Below are positions 31,562 through 42,774 of a stretch of 64,000 nucleotides of DNA, piece by piece. Source of the stretch: Limnephilus marmoratus (lineage: Eukaryota > Arthropoda > Insecta > Trichoptera > Limnephilidae); the NCBI GenBank assembly GCA_917880885.1, contig OU862923.1:25311770-25375769 (forward strand), read 5' to 3'. The position numbers and the translations under genes are program-made. A model generated the notes under the pieces. That model saw only the letters and a program-made list of their open reading frames with translations, made no database searches and was not told the DNA's origin. Within the stretch, counting starts at the first letter, position 1. Each line of letters starts with the position of its first letter.

Positions 31562-32004
31562 ATGTAATATGTTACTCTGGTATTCGAACTTGGGGACATG
31601 CAAGCACTACTTACATTAAATATATTGAAAATTTACAAACTGCCATAATTAAAAAAATTGTCACAACAAATATTTACAAACAGAGACATAACTTAAAATT
31701 ACTGTATGGCTCAGAGAGCCTACTTACAATAAAAGGTCTTCACTGGTTCACTACTATTATGGACAATATGGGGGAAAGCCCTTACAAACACCTACTTGTA
31801 CACAAACATACCACAAGATTCAGAGAAGGAAAGGGCCTAAAAACTCCTCGAATATTAAATAAATATGGAAGCCGTACTCTTGAATATCTAATACCAGTGA
31901 TTTTCAATAAAATTAATAAAAACATAAAATTTGAAAAAAATGAGAGACTATGTCCTAAAATGATAAAACTATGGTTAATGAACGAAAACTCCATGTATCT
32001 TTGA
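31562..32004 (+). pseudogene. LINE-D C-terminal region
   Basis: The frame reads RTWGHASTTYIKYIENLQTA, then TIKGLHWFTTIMDNM, then KTPRILNKYGSRTLEYLIPV, and ends KLWLMNENSMYL at a stop (32002-32004). The W-G...LQ...II start and YGSRTLEYLIP resemble the C-terminus of another insect LINE family. It is followed by an AT-rich 3' region and a long A-rich run near 32260-32310. It is distinct from LINE-C. Confidence 0.65.
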
Positions 32005-32365
32005 ATATCTTAATATAGCTGCCTACATATCTTGTTATTAGGCAGGTATATTGAAATATCTTATATATTTATAGCTGTAAGTTAAACTATCTAATATTAC
32101 TATGTGATCTATTCTAATGTTTCCTTAAAAATATAAATGTATTTACAAATATTTTCTTAGATATTATATTAAGAATGTTTTAAATTGTTAGAACCTGCAG
32201 ACAAGCTGCCATATGACAGCTTTGTGGATCTACTCAAATTTTTTGTACAAAATGTATTCTGAAATTTAATAAATAAAAAAAAAAAAATAAAAAAAAAAAA
32301 AATTATGAAAATATGTATAACTGTTTGTTTCCTTAATAAACTAAAATAAAAATAAAAAAATAAAT

Positions 32366-32460
32366 ACCCAGCTGCCCAGCCTCTGAGAGGCCAACTTGAC
32401 TCTGGCTTCGATGGAGCCCCTCACAGAGTTACACCAAGCATATTACTGGAGGGCATGTTG
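32366..32460 (-). mobile_element. LINE-A continuation after nested LINEs
   Basis: The segment ccaacttgactctggcttcg and atggagcccct matches the 5' part of the LINE-A copy at about 41370-41405. The minus-strand residues read like GSIEARVKLASQRLG. It completes the copy begun at 30190-30565. Confidence 0.6.
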
Positions 32461-33357
32461 GAAAGATTGCTTCCAATTAAAGGTGAGTAGAATACACAAA
32501 TTAGGAACTAACCTTGGGATGCAGGGCAATCTTCACACTTGCACGAACCTATAGCCTCTAGTGCTTCATTGCAAATGAGTGTGACTGCTTAAGCTTTTGT
32601 TTTGATTTTGTGCTCCGGAGTGACTCGAGCTTTCACAGTGCAAACATCGTCAATTCGTTTTACTTGGACATATCCCACTGCACTGTCTCTATAATTCTCC
32701 CGTGCTGATCTGTAAAATACATAACATTGTTTATCAAAGCATTAATCTACCAAAACGTAGCTTCTTTTGGTTAAAGAAATTATTTTTATCAAGCTCCACT
32801 CATATTTAATAGCCTTTGAGAACATTGTTTCATGTCGAAATTGCTTCAACTAGTCTCAGGCAAAATTCTTTCTTATTAAGAACTTGTAATCATTATAACA
32901 AAAAATGTATCGATGCCATAGAGATATACAATAGAGGCGCCATGCCTTACAAATATATTCGAAATTCGTGTTCATCTCAGGCCTGCGGGAGGGGTAGTTC
33001 GACACTTTCCGTTATCTACCGAACTGGCACGAATGCGATTGCAAAGCAGGGGTTTACAGACTTTTCAAGTAGAGGGCCGCATACAACGACATCAAAGTTC
33101 ATCAACTATATTAATCAACCTAGTTATTTTTTGCTGTTGCAGCGCCTATTTTTGGTAAACTTTCGAAATCACTGGTTACGCTTAATACAAATATTTTTTA
33201 GAAAAATCTTTTGTATTCACCTAAATTACTATAAAAGAAAAAAAAATGCCATGGAAAATATTGCATTCAAAGTTTCAATTACGATTATGACATCGCGCCA
33301 TTCGCGGTCGCGAGTTCTGGAACGAGTTTCAGCACATAAATAACCCTTTATATATAA
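32461..33357. other. Spacer with a hAT-end-like fragment
   Basis: No gene is supported. At about 33046-33082, caggggtttacagacttttc followed by gagggccgca resembles a hAT terminal repeat. The 175-codon frame at 32816-33343 crosses this and has no domain; it uses a non-ATG start and is probably spurious. Confidence 0.4.
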
Positions 33358-33570
33358 ACAGGCTGGAACACAACCATAATACTCGTTTTAACTTTAATGA
33401 AAGGCTAATTGTACCTAAACATACAAATAAATATTAAATATGGACAAAGAACGTTAAATTACATGATTCCCAGTTGTTTAAATATGCTTCCAGCTGAAAT
33501 AAAAAACTGTACCCAAAACAAACAATTGGTGAACTTACTGAAGACTTGGCTTACGGAAAGAACTAATTTG
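33358..33570 (+). pseudogene. LINE C-terminal tail remnant
   Basis: One frame reads LEHNHNTRFNFNERLIVPKH. After a frameshift another reads MIPSCLNMLPAEIKNCTQNK and LVNLLKTWLTERTNLY with a stop. The order NTR...LP-A-E-I...L-K-x-W-L matches the end of many insect LINE ORF2 proteins. A 3' untranslated region with a repeated taagtatatttctgtaaaa follows. Confidence 0.5.
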
Positions 33571-34339
33571 TATTAGCTTACAAATAACTAAAGACTTTAA
33601 AATTGTTATTCATGTTTTCATAATTTTTCTTTTATCTAAGTATATTTCTGTAAAAAAATTATTTTATATCTATAATTGTAAAAATGTATCTAAGTATATT
33701 TCTGTAAAATTTTTTATTAAATTTTATATCTTAAATTGTAAAAATGTAACTATTAAATCACTATAATAAGATCTTTAATCTAAAGAACCCGTTAGACAAA
33801 CTACTAAAAAGTAGTTTATCGGGACTATTTGTCTTATATTTGTAAAATGTATAAAATATAATGCTCTGAAGCCGGGTATTGAAACATTTAAGGGACTTAC
33901 AATAGACTCCACACCGAGCGCGAGCCGCCATGTAAATATACCTGCAAAAATGTACAAGAATGCAGGTGTCCTTAGACTGAGGGCACAGCGTAGTAAGGAC
34001 TTGAACGTTCAACAGTCTGAATAGTCCGTTCCATACATTGCACGAACGCCTTTTACACATACGCTTACCAGATGTATTTCAAATGCCCAACACGACACGA
34101 TGGTTTTTGGTCCACTAAATGGGTGAAATAGAGAATTGGAGGTACTACCTTCAAATCCGTCGAACCAATTTATTCGCTTAATGTCTCATCTATTTATATA
34201 TATCAATGATCGATGCTGATATCTTGTCATGTACTTTAAGCTCTTTCAAACATATAATTAATGGAGCCTTATAATAACCAATTCATTACCAAATACTCGA
34301 AATTTAATTCACTTTAACAAAACTAAATAATCATTACCT
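33571..34339. other. AT-rich spacer, nothing recognised
   Basis: It contains the LINE-tail 3' region to about 33750, with two similar 60-bp stretches (tctaagtatatttctgtaaa). Minus-strand frames of 60-99 codons have no motif. Confidence 0.4.
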
Positions 34340-36678
34340 TACTTTTTATGTTTTTTTTTTTTTTTTTTAATTAAAAATAATGTAATACGTACTTATATGT
34401 GTATATACGTACATGTGCGCATATATATACATATATTATTTTTCCACTTTAAGTCCGGTGTTTTTTTCAATTATTTTTTTTTTGTTGTAAAAATATTTTA
34501 TTTTTATTTTTTTAAATAGCCATAAAACTGGCACACTATATTTTACAATTTTTTTGTGAGTACTATCACTTTACTTTTATCTTACTTTTACTTGTTTTTT
34601 TTTTATTAATGTACATATTATTTCTCGATCCTACATCTAGTGTTTTTCAGTTTTCATCATTATTTTTATATATTTATTTTTTCTACTTTCATTGTTTTTT
34701 TATCTTATCTTATCTGTATCTTTTATGTATCACACAATATATAGACTGTGTTTAGATTATTTATCTAGTTCCTATCTCTGTAATATTAGGCAAAAAAGTT
34801 AATAATTATTTACTTTTTATTTATTATTTGGGCATGATGTGAACATTTGTTATTGGGTTGTAACCTAATTATTATAATTTATTGTTTGTTTAATGCATGT
34901 AATGTTATTAACCTGTAAATGTTTCTAATAAAATAAAATAAATATAAAGTCATCCGATTCCTTTTACACTTTCAAAAAGTATATTAAATTATTTGTGTTA
35001 TTGGATTGCCTATTGATTTTCTCTACTTTGTCCTTTCTAAATTATTAGCTAAATGAGTATGTTTATAACAATAAGCTAAAATAATATTATTTGTGTTTAA
35101 ACCGTTTTTTTTCATCTTCCTCCTGCCAAATCTATAGCATGTTAAATTATATATATATATATATTTTTTATTTACAACTTAATCCTTAAAAACAAAAAAA
35201 AAATATATATATATATTTTAAATCAGATCTCAAAACTATGGTCACCCCAAAAGTCTACATTAATGTACTACCTAGCGCCATCAGTTTAGTAGATACCAGT
35301 AGGTCCCCATAATATCAATCTGTAAGAAATACAACAATATTGTTCTTTCAATATCTGTATAATTTTGTGTTATTTTGTTAACTTGTATAATTATTGTTAA
35401 CCTCAACACAGGCTTGTCCTAGTGAGGTTACAAACTGTATTGTAAACATTTTACCTGCAGTGTAAAGAAACAATAAATAAATAAAAAGCATTATAAGCAG
35501 GCAGGGAGTAATGTTTATTTGCAGATTTGACATTTAAAATTAAAATTATAAAGATATTTACTACTTATATTCATAATTTAAAGGTAGAACGTTAGCACAC
35601 CCTTTGTGTATAGTTGTAAGGGGGACATCTACACAATAATAAGGAAATTTAGTTTTACAAAACATCTTATGACATTGAGGTTAGGTGACAGAACTGTCAC
35701 TAATTGTTTGGTTTGAATTTCAATAAAGGGCTACAATAAACACTATTTTTTGCGCATGTATACAAAATGCTTAAATATATGTAAAGGATTAGAGTTATAC
35801 AATATGTTTTTCTTACCTTTTTGCCTTAAAACCTCTAAATTCAACACTTAGAAAATTAGTGTTGCCAGCAATAAAACACGTCATCATTACGGGGTCTATT
35901 TTAAAAACCGCTGTCATTCACTATAACTACACAATATTATATTAAACTATGATAAAATAACACAAGCTATATAATATCTTAAAAAATGAAACAAACAGGC
36001 GAAAACAACAAATAACGTTTTGGCTCCTAACAACAAGGTATCGATGGAGCGAACAGCCGGTAATGGTTGACGGGTGTGACGTCATGATTCGATTAACCAA
36101 TCATGGACCGTTTCTAGATGAACAATTTTCGGCTGCTTTTAAAATCAATAATTATGAATGAAATTGTTCATTTTGAGTATGATAATCATAATCAGAAAAA
36201 TAAACTTTAAGCCTTCCACATATTTTTAACGGTATCCCTAGTTTCTGAAAATACCCTGTTTGGGAGAAACCGAGGTATGTATATATATTATTTTTTTATT
36301 AGTTAATTTCTAATGTCTCCAGTGCATTCGATAATAATGTTTATTTGTTTGTATTTTTTTATTTTGATTATTCCTCTTATTTTATTTTTTTTTCTTCTAC
36401 ATCTAATGTTTTTGTATCTTCGTTTTTAAGTCATTCATGAATTCTTCTTTATTCTAATTCTCATCGATTCCTTTGAAAATCATACACGGACTTTTTTTTT
36501 AAATCGCCCACGTTTATTCCTTCTAGGTTCATTTATTCGATTTCGTTTTTTGTTGTGATCCTATCTTCTTCTTTGTTATAATAAGTTGGTTTCTCGATGT
36601 TTTTCTGATGCTAGCAATACCAACTCCAGTTTTTGAAATCTTTACGTTCTTAGATTATTATTTCCTTGATATCTTCTT
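34340..36678. other. T-rich and AT-rich stretch with LINE 3'-end-like parts
   Basis: No gene is supported. It has long T-runs (34351-34370), TA repeats (about 35146-35166 and 35200-35216) and two sequences like LINE 3' ends with terminal aataaa-type runs (about 34735-34950 and 35330-35490). The latter contains cttgtcctagtgaggttaca. None has coding sequence attached. Confidence 0.4.
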
Positions 36679-37093
36679 TTTAGTTTTTCGAGCTTATAAT
36701 GATGGGATATAAAACCGGAGATTTAAGTTGAGCGCTAACTTCAGCGTTTTTTTTAACATTTTGATTTGTTGTAATTATTTTTTCTAATATTTGGCAGTAA
36801 AGTTCATTATTTGTAATTATTTGGTCTTGCAATTGAATTATTTTATTTTGTACTTTTAAATGTTCGCATTTTATTGCTTCTTCCAGCTTTTTGATATTGT
36901 TTTCTAAACTTTGTTTTATTTTAGAGTCTTTTACAGTTGTTACTTTATTAATATCCATTCTTAAATTTGTGGCGAGCCAACGCTCAACAAAACGTTGAGC
37001 AACAACAACGCTGAACACAGAGAAGTACTTACCTACCTGCGCTGGAACATTTGGCATATCGTCGCACCTTATGGAAAGTACCGGAGCATTCAA
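36679..37093 (-). CDS. Coiled-coil ORF, about 137 residues, possible LINE ORF1 start
   Basis: The frame is open for 137 codons. A second Met (MDINKVTTVKDSKIKQSLEN) is a likelier start, because the first 45 residues have no structure-like pattern. From there a long coiled coil follows (IKKLEEAIKCEHLKVQNKII, QLQDQIITNNELYCQILEKI) to about residue 115. No RNA-binding domain follows. Such coiled coils begin many LINE ORF1 proteins, but I see no RT nearby on this strand. It could also be a fragment of a host gene. Confidence 0.4.
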
Positions 37094-38852
37094 ATTCCCT
37101 GTACATTAGTCTTTAGAACAGCAAGCCAAAACAAATGGTTCCGTTATTTTACTACTGTCACGCTCCGTATTCCGATAGCATTGTGAATTTTAATTCTTAG
37201 TAAAAACTATCAACAATTAATACTAGTGTTTTCTTTTACACGTTTACGTAGCACGTCCGATTGCTACAAATTCATCTATATTTAGGTCCGTTCGCTCGTT
37301 CGGACGAGTGGTTATTGAATTTGCATGACTTTTTAAAAGCAAAATACAATAAAAATATAAATGAAATTTTATTGCCAGTTTGAGGTTCGAACCGAGGTTC
37401 GACAATGTACGAGTACCTACAACAGAAATCATATAATTAGTTAAAGATGTAAATGACGAACAAGAATGAGTAAAATAGAGAATACAAAAGTTTCACCAAC
37501 AATTTAGTTAATACGTTTTACCAAGTTTTGGTATGGTAACCGGCCTCAAAAGACCCCGAGATGCGTTAGCAAGCTCGTGGGTGGATACGTTGCAGCGGAT
37601 TAAACAACAAACCCCATATCGATTCAACAAAATCGATCCGCCATACGTACAATGTCAGGACTAGAGATCACAGCTCTATTTCTTGAGCAAAGCATTCAAT
37701 GGATTTAGTTTCTGACAAGTTGGTGCTTGTAGGAAAATGGTGCGTGATTGGTTCTTTGGAAGATTGAAGAAATTTATTTTATTTAAAAAGCAATTTTTTA
37801 AAATTTATTATAGTTGTATTGCTCACACACCGATAGTACCTGTAGTCGGTTCCCATTACTTATATTTATTTTTATAATTTATACCCATGTAATTGTTTTT
37901 TTAAATGTGTTAGTTTATACAGAAAAGTATTAGTGAAAAATAAATAAATAGTACGTGCATTCGTTAGTTCCTCTCATAAGTGGGAATATAAAGCTACACA
38001 ATTATGTGAGAAAAAATAAATTGTGTTTTTTAGAATGGAATAATATTTTGTTTGCATCTGAATCAAAGTAAACAAACTAACAATGAAGCAATAAAAAACG
38101 GATTAAAAAAGGCTCTTTGCTAAGCGTAGCTGAAAAAGCTCGTGATAATGGATTTTAAATTCTATTCTGTATTGTTAAAATTCATAAAATCATAATAATA
38201 ACCCTTTAAAAATAAGCATTTTTTAGTTTTACTGCGAGAATTTCATATTGAAAAATGCATTAACAGATTATTTCTAACTGGAAACAAATTCCGACATGAG
38301 CCTCTCGCTGCGGACTTCTCGATTAAATCACCGCCGGGCCGCAGTGGAGGGCGCTGGAACTTTCACACTAAACTTCTCCATTCTGAAAGCTCTGGAAGCT
38401 CTGTTCTCGGAAACTCTCCCGTGGGCGGCCAAATTGGGAAATAATTGAGTACGTTTCCCGAGAGTAGATATCGAGCGCACATTGTGATGATGACGAATCG
38501 TAATAATACGTAATAATGATATTATAACGTTATGTGTGGCCACTCTCGATGTGGTTTGGGCTCATGTCAATATGATTGCTTTGTACCGATAATTCAGAAT
38601 TATTAATTTCAGAAACAAACTTCAATGCTCACTTGGCCATTTTAGCACTGATTGACTCTCAAATGATGCATGATTGAGTTTTGAATAGTTACATATGTTG
38701 CTACCGAGTAATATTGGAGGAATATCATTGAGTACATTTCTGATGGCCTTGATGCCAGGTGGAATGGGAGTTTGATTGTGATTACGAATTTTGGAATTTT
38801 ATCTATCAAAACTAATAAAAAAGTTTTTAAAAACACGGCGACAAATAAATCA
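37094..38852. other. Spacer, nothing certain
   Basis: A minus-strand tRNA-like piece may lie near 37240-37420 (cctcggttcgaacctca has a B-box-like core). A GC-richer stretch at 38290-38450 has no recognised motif. No gene is supported. Confidence 0.4.
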
Positions 38853-39532
38853 TCATAATATTATAAAGTCGGGTTAGTAACACCCTTTATAACTCAGGAA
38901 CGGCTGAACCGATTTTTATGATCTTTAATTTGTTGGATTTGTCTCCGCCTCAAATAGCATAATAGCTATTGAAACATCGAAAGAATTCACGAAAACAAAA
39001 TTATGAAGAAAATTCTTTTCCTCATACATTTTGTTTTGAACGAATCTTTTTCTCATCTTTTGAAAGCGCTGCAGCAATATTTTGATTATTATAATATTGA
39101 ATAGTTTGTGAATTCCAAAAATTCAAAAACCTCAAATGTCAAAGCGCTGATTGTTTTGCTTTTGTTCTTAAACATATAATGCCCCTCTTTCTTACACACC
39201 AAATGTCAATAGTCGAAAATGAGACAAACGGTGAATGTATGTCGGCACCCCTCCAAAGGAAAAATACAATAGTTATAATAAACCTCCCTCACACGTATAA
39301 AGAAAATGAAACGCAATTCCCATAAGCAAATGGAAAAGTTAGAAAATCACAAAAAATATAAATCCGTATACAACGCCATCTCTGATATTGACAAAAACCA
39401 AACACGGACAGTTGCGCATCGATAATTGCTTTATTGTGTAATTTTTAACATAATAAAAAAGGGAATTTAATTCAGCTAATAAGTTTACACACCAGTTATT
39501 GATTCTGAGGCGGAGTTCGTCGGATCAGCTAG
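38853..39532 (+). mobile_element. Complete non-autonomous Helitron (family 1), 680 bp
   Basis: The element starts TC (38853-38854) after A and ends CTAG (39529-39532) before T. The 5' end reads TCATAATATTATAAAGTCGG and the 3' end ggcggagttcgtcggatcag followed by CTAG. The body matches the minus-strand copy at 4063-5082 throughout, which gives independent support for both boundaries. It has no coding sequence. Confidence 0.8.
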
Positions 39533-39605
39533 TTTGTAATATTATGAGAAAACCAGCATGTTGAATACAATATGCACTCTCGATCGAAAAATGTGAAACA
39601 GGAAA

Positions 39606-39700
39606 GACAGAAAAGCTATTCGGTCGCACCTGGGAGTTGATCCTAGGACCTCTGCCTTGCCGGGGCATTGCTCTCATCACTGAGCTAACTCGGCATCATT
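39606..39700 (-). repeat. tRNA-like sequence, probable SINE head or tRNA pseudogene
   Basis: Minus strand: GCCGAGTTAGCTCAGTGATG with a perfect D-stem GCTC/GAGC, an anticodon-like arm, and a B-box-like ggatcaactcc. The acceptor and T stems do not pair, so this is not a working tRNA gene. Confidence 0.55.
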
Positions 39701-40763
39701 AACTTCGGTTATTTTAAATTGTACCATACTTCGACTTCGACCAATATGTTCAAATACTAAATTTTTTTGCAATTTAATTTTTTGAATACTGTTAATTTTG
39801 TGTCAATCAATTATAAGAAAATAACTTCCATTTTCCTCAAAGAATTCATCCCACTTGGTTGAATAATCAATTTTCCTAAAAAAATATTGTAAATATGTGA
39901 TGAGGTGTAAATTAAATATATTCCCCATGATCATGAATTTTACAAAATTAATAAAATGCTTTTGTAAACATAAACAAAAGTTTTGCATTAGATCCCTTGG
40001 AAAATGTTAAAACGCCAAGCCATCTGCCTTTTTTCAACCCACGCATCAAATTCTAACGTCATTTAGAATCTTCCTCTCAAGAAGATAATTAAAAATCTCG
40101 ATGAATAAGAACTCCCATTTTTTTCATTATTTACATTTCTTCGTTGAGAAAGTTCTAAACTTAATCCAACAAATTCACTTTTTCAACTAATAAAATGTGT
40201 CACATAAGTTGGGGGTCTTTGAAAAGCCGACTGTAAATCAGCCAAACCTTTGAGAATTACCCCGCCATTTCGGTGCTCCTCCATAGAGCGAAAGGTTAAT
40301 ACTTTGCAGTCCGCGGAGCCCATATTGCTGGGGGGTGATTTATCTGGTCAAAGCCGGCCAACTTACTCCTGTTTCCCTGTTGCCCTGTTCAGCTGTTTCC
40401 CCGTTGACTTGAATTCCAAATAAACAGCGAATAAGCGAGCGACTCTCGGATGCGTTTTGCAATTCAAATGGATTTCTGACCGCGTTTTTCTCCGCGTTTC
40501 GCATTTTGTACAATAGATGTTGTTGGTGTTTTGCACTCAATCGTAAACAATGCACTATGTAAATTTTGGAAAATTAATGACTTCGATGGAATTTAGTTTT
40601 TTTTTGGGATTTGTCGGATATTTACTTCTACGGTTATCTCACAACAGTTTTCCATTAATATCCTTGATAACATAACAAATTGAACAGAAAACCTTACGAT
40701 ACCGTATACAAACAAAACTACCTTCAAATAATGCACACAGATTACAAAATATAGTAAAATACT
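39701..40763. other. Spacer, nothing recognised
   Basis: The GC-richer part 40210-40560 shows no motif that I can name. No gene is supported. Confidence 0.45.
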
Positions 40764-41420
40764 TTTTTTTTTTTTTTACATTAACTCCACACAGGAGGCC
40801 CTGAGGAAAATAATTTCCCTCAGGGTCTATGTCATCTGGGATGCTGTGTGGAGGGTCTTTTTGAGGAGAGGAAGGAATGAACATTGGTCTTGAAGAGACC
40901 CATGTTGTAGGAAGAAGGAAACACAGAGGCCGGCAAATCATTCCACAGCCGAGCTGTTGAACACAAGAACGAGTCGAAGAAACGACCCGTTCTCATGTGA
41001 CATATGTCAACTGTGTACAAATGTTGGGCACGCGTTTGGCGTGTTTCCCGACTATGCACCGGTGCCGAAGGGATCAATGATGCTAGTTCCTCGGAGCATC
41101 TTCCACTGTAATACCGGTAGAACAAGGATAGCATTCCCACCCGACGCCTGTGCTCTAAAGATTGCAATCCGTCTGTTAAGATGGGAGAATCTATCAAACG
41201 GACCGCCCGTTTCTGCACAGAGTCGAGGGTATTTTTCAGGTATTTTGGAGCTCCAGACCAGAGGTGGCTGCCAAATTCAACCGTGGGGCGCACTTGCGAT
41301 TTGTACAGGGTTAGCAGTTGTGTACTATTAAAGTATCTGCGGGCCCTGTACAGTACGCCCAGTTTTTGGGAGGCTAACTTTACTCTGGCTTCGATGGAGC
41401 CCCCATACCTGAGCTGGTCA
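40764..41420 (-). mobile_element. LINE-A reference copy, 5'-truncated
   Basis: On the minus strand it runs from residues like DQLRYGGSIEARVKLASQKL through the C-terminal domain to the 3' hairpin (40788-40859) and an A-run (40764-40778). Target duplications are not clear. Confidence 0.8.
40832..41405 (-). pseudogene. LINE-A ORF2 C-terminal domain (Jockey/CR1-type)
   Basis: The frame is open for about 190 codons: LASQKLGVLYRARRYFNSTQ, VRPTVEFGSHLWSGAPKYL, LDSVQKRAVRLIDSPILTDG, MLSLFYRYYSGRCSEELASL, HSRETRQTRAQHLYTVDICH, and FLCSTARLWNDLPASVFPSS near the end, then LFKTNVHSFL. This is the region after the polymerase domain in many insect LINEs; its role is poorly known. The RT and endonuclease are missing. 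It is the longest uninterrupted LINE-A reading frame in the window. Confidence 0.85.
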
Positions 41421-41599
41421 CGTTATGTAAGTATCTTAAAATGCTCTCGCAAATTATGTGTAAAAAGTATCCCGTCTTACCGACAAACAAATAAATATAA
41501 GGAAATAAAATAAATAAATAAATTTCTAATTTGTCTGTACTTGTTTGTCATTTTTTTATTTGACATTGTCCTGGTGAAGATAATGTCGATATTGTTAAT

Positions 41600-42430
41600 T
41601 ATATAATAATAATAATCTTTATTTCAGGATGTGGGGAGGATATTGCAATCCCACACGTCCCATATAGTTGTACATATTTTTTATATTTACACAGTAAAGA
41701 AATAAGAACATAAATAAATAAAAATTAATAATAACAAAATATATAATCAATTATTATGCAGGGCGTGATCTTGAGTGCGCTCGGGCCCATCGCTCACTCA
41801 GGAGCTTGGTGCTGGAAGGCTGCGGTCACCAACGTGTTGTCGGAGGCCATTAGCCGCATCCTGGTTCCAGTGACCCGGTGGCGTATTTACAATCCCTAAC
41901 GCGTTTGAGTCGCTTTAAATTTTCAATATCAAAATTTTAATATTTAGAAATAAAATTATTAATTTCTAATATACACATTGGAAAGATTATTTTATCTAGA
42001 TTTTAGAACAATTTTTTGTTTTAGCAAAGTGATAAAAATTATCAATATATAGGTGTATTTACAATATATGGGAATAATATTAAAATTTTAATATTTAGAA
42101 ATAAAATTATTAATTTCTAATATACACATCAGAAAGATTATTTTATCTAGATTTTAGAACATTTTTTGTTTTTGCAATGTGATAAAAAATAACCAATATA
42201 GAGGTATATTTAAAATGTAAATTGTCGTTACCGCGACTGAATCGGTATAGGTTTTGTAAATACGCGACCCGGTGTCTCATCAGACTGGCGAATCCACGGA
42301 GTCCTAAGTCTTGTTGAACATTGTTGAAGCGCTCCTATACGTTCTGAATCCAAATATGATTCTGCACGCATCATTATATTGGATTCGGAGACGTTCCATT
42401 GAGCTTACTCGGTATTGACACCATGTTTCA
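41600..42430 (-). mobile_element. LINE-E 3' part interrupted by a MITE
   Basis: Minus-strand residues SMERLRIQYNDACRIIFGFR and TYRSASTMFNK lie at 42300-42410. After the MITE they continue as HRVTGTRMRLMASDNTLVTA (41770-41880). A 3' untranslated region ends near 41610 in ataataataatctttatttc. Several stops break the frame. The MITE at 41881-42265 separates the two halves. Confidence 0.7.
41881..42265. mobile_element. MITE with 12-bp TIRs and 9-bp TSD
   Basis: The element begins GCGTATTTACAA and ends TTGTAAATACGC, exact inverted repeats. It is flanked by GACCCGGTG at 41872-41880 and 42266-42274. A 9-bp duplication fits Mutator-like elements; if one G is assigned to the element, the duplication is 8 bp and hAT-like. 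Inside, about 155 bp are tandemly duplicated (aaaattttaatatttagaaa starting near 41932 and 42081). Confidence 0.85.
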
Positions 42431-42774
42431 CTATATAGTAGTTTAAACAAAGTTATTTGATTTTCATTATATTAATAATGATACCATAAACTTATTTTGC
42501 TTAGTTTGAAGAAAATAGAAGGAATTTTACTGCGAAGCATATAAACAACATATATTATTATCTTCTCAAATTTGGCATACGTGGCATCGAGAGCAAAACG
42601 GAACTAGAAATATTGTCATGATAATATGATTTCTAAAAATTAAAATGAATTCTTCAATGGTTCACTTAAATAAGAAAACATCTCTTCCTTGTGTTTTCGT
42701 ACTTATCCAAGCAAAATTTATTTGATTTGCAACCCACATTTCCGCAAGAAAACACTAGTATAATAATATATAAA
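42431..42774. other. AT-rich spacer, nothing recognised
   Basis: No gene or repeat end is supported. Confidence 0.45.

Noticed and set aside
32816..33343. 175-codon frame as a gene
   Set aside because: It uses a non-ATG start, crosses a hAT-end-like repeat and has no domain or coding-like pattern.
39606..39700. Functional tRNA gene
   Set aside because: D-arm and boxes look tRNA-like, but acceptor and T stems do not pair.
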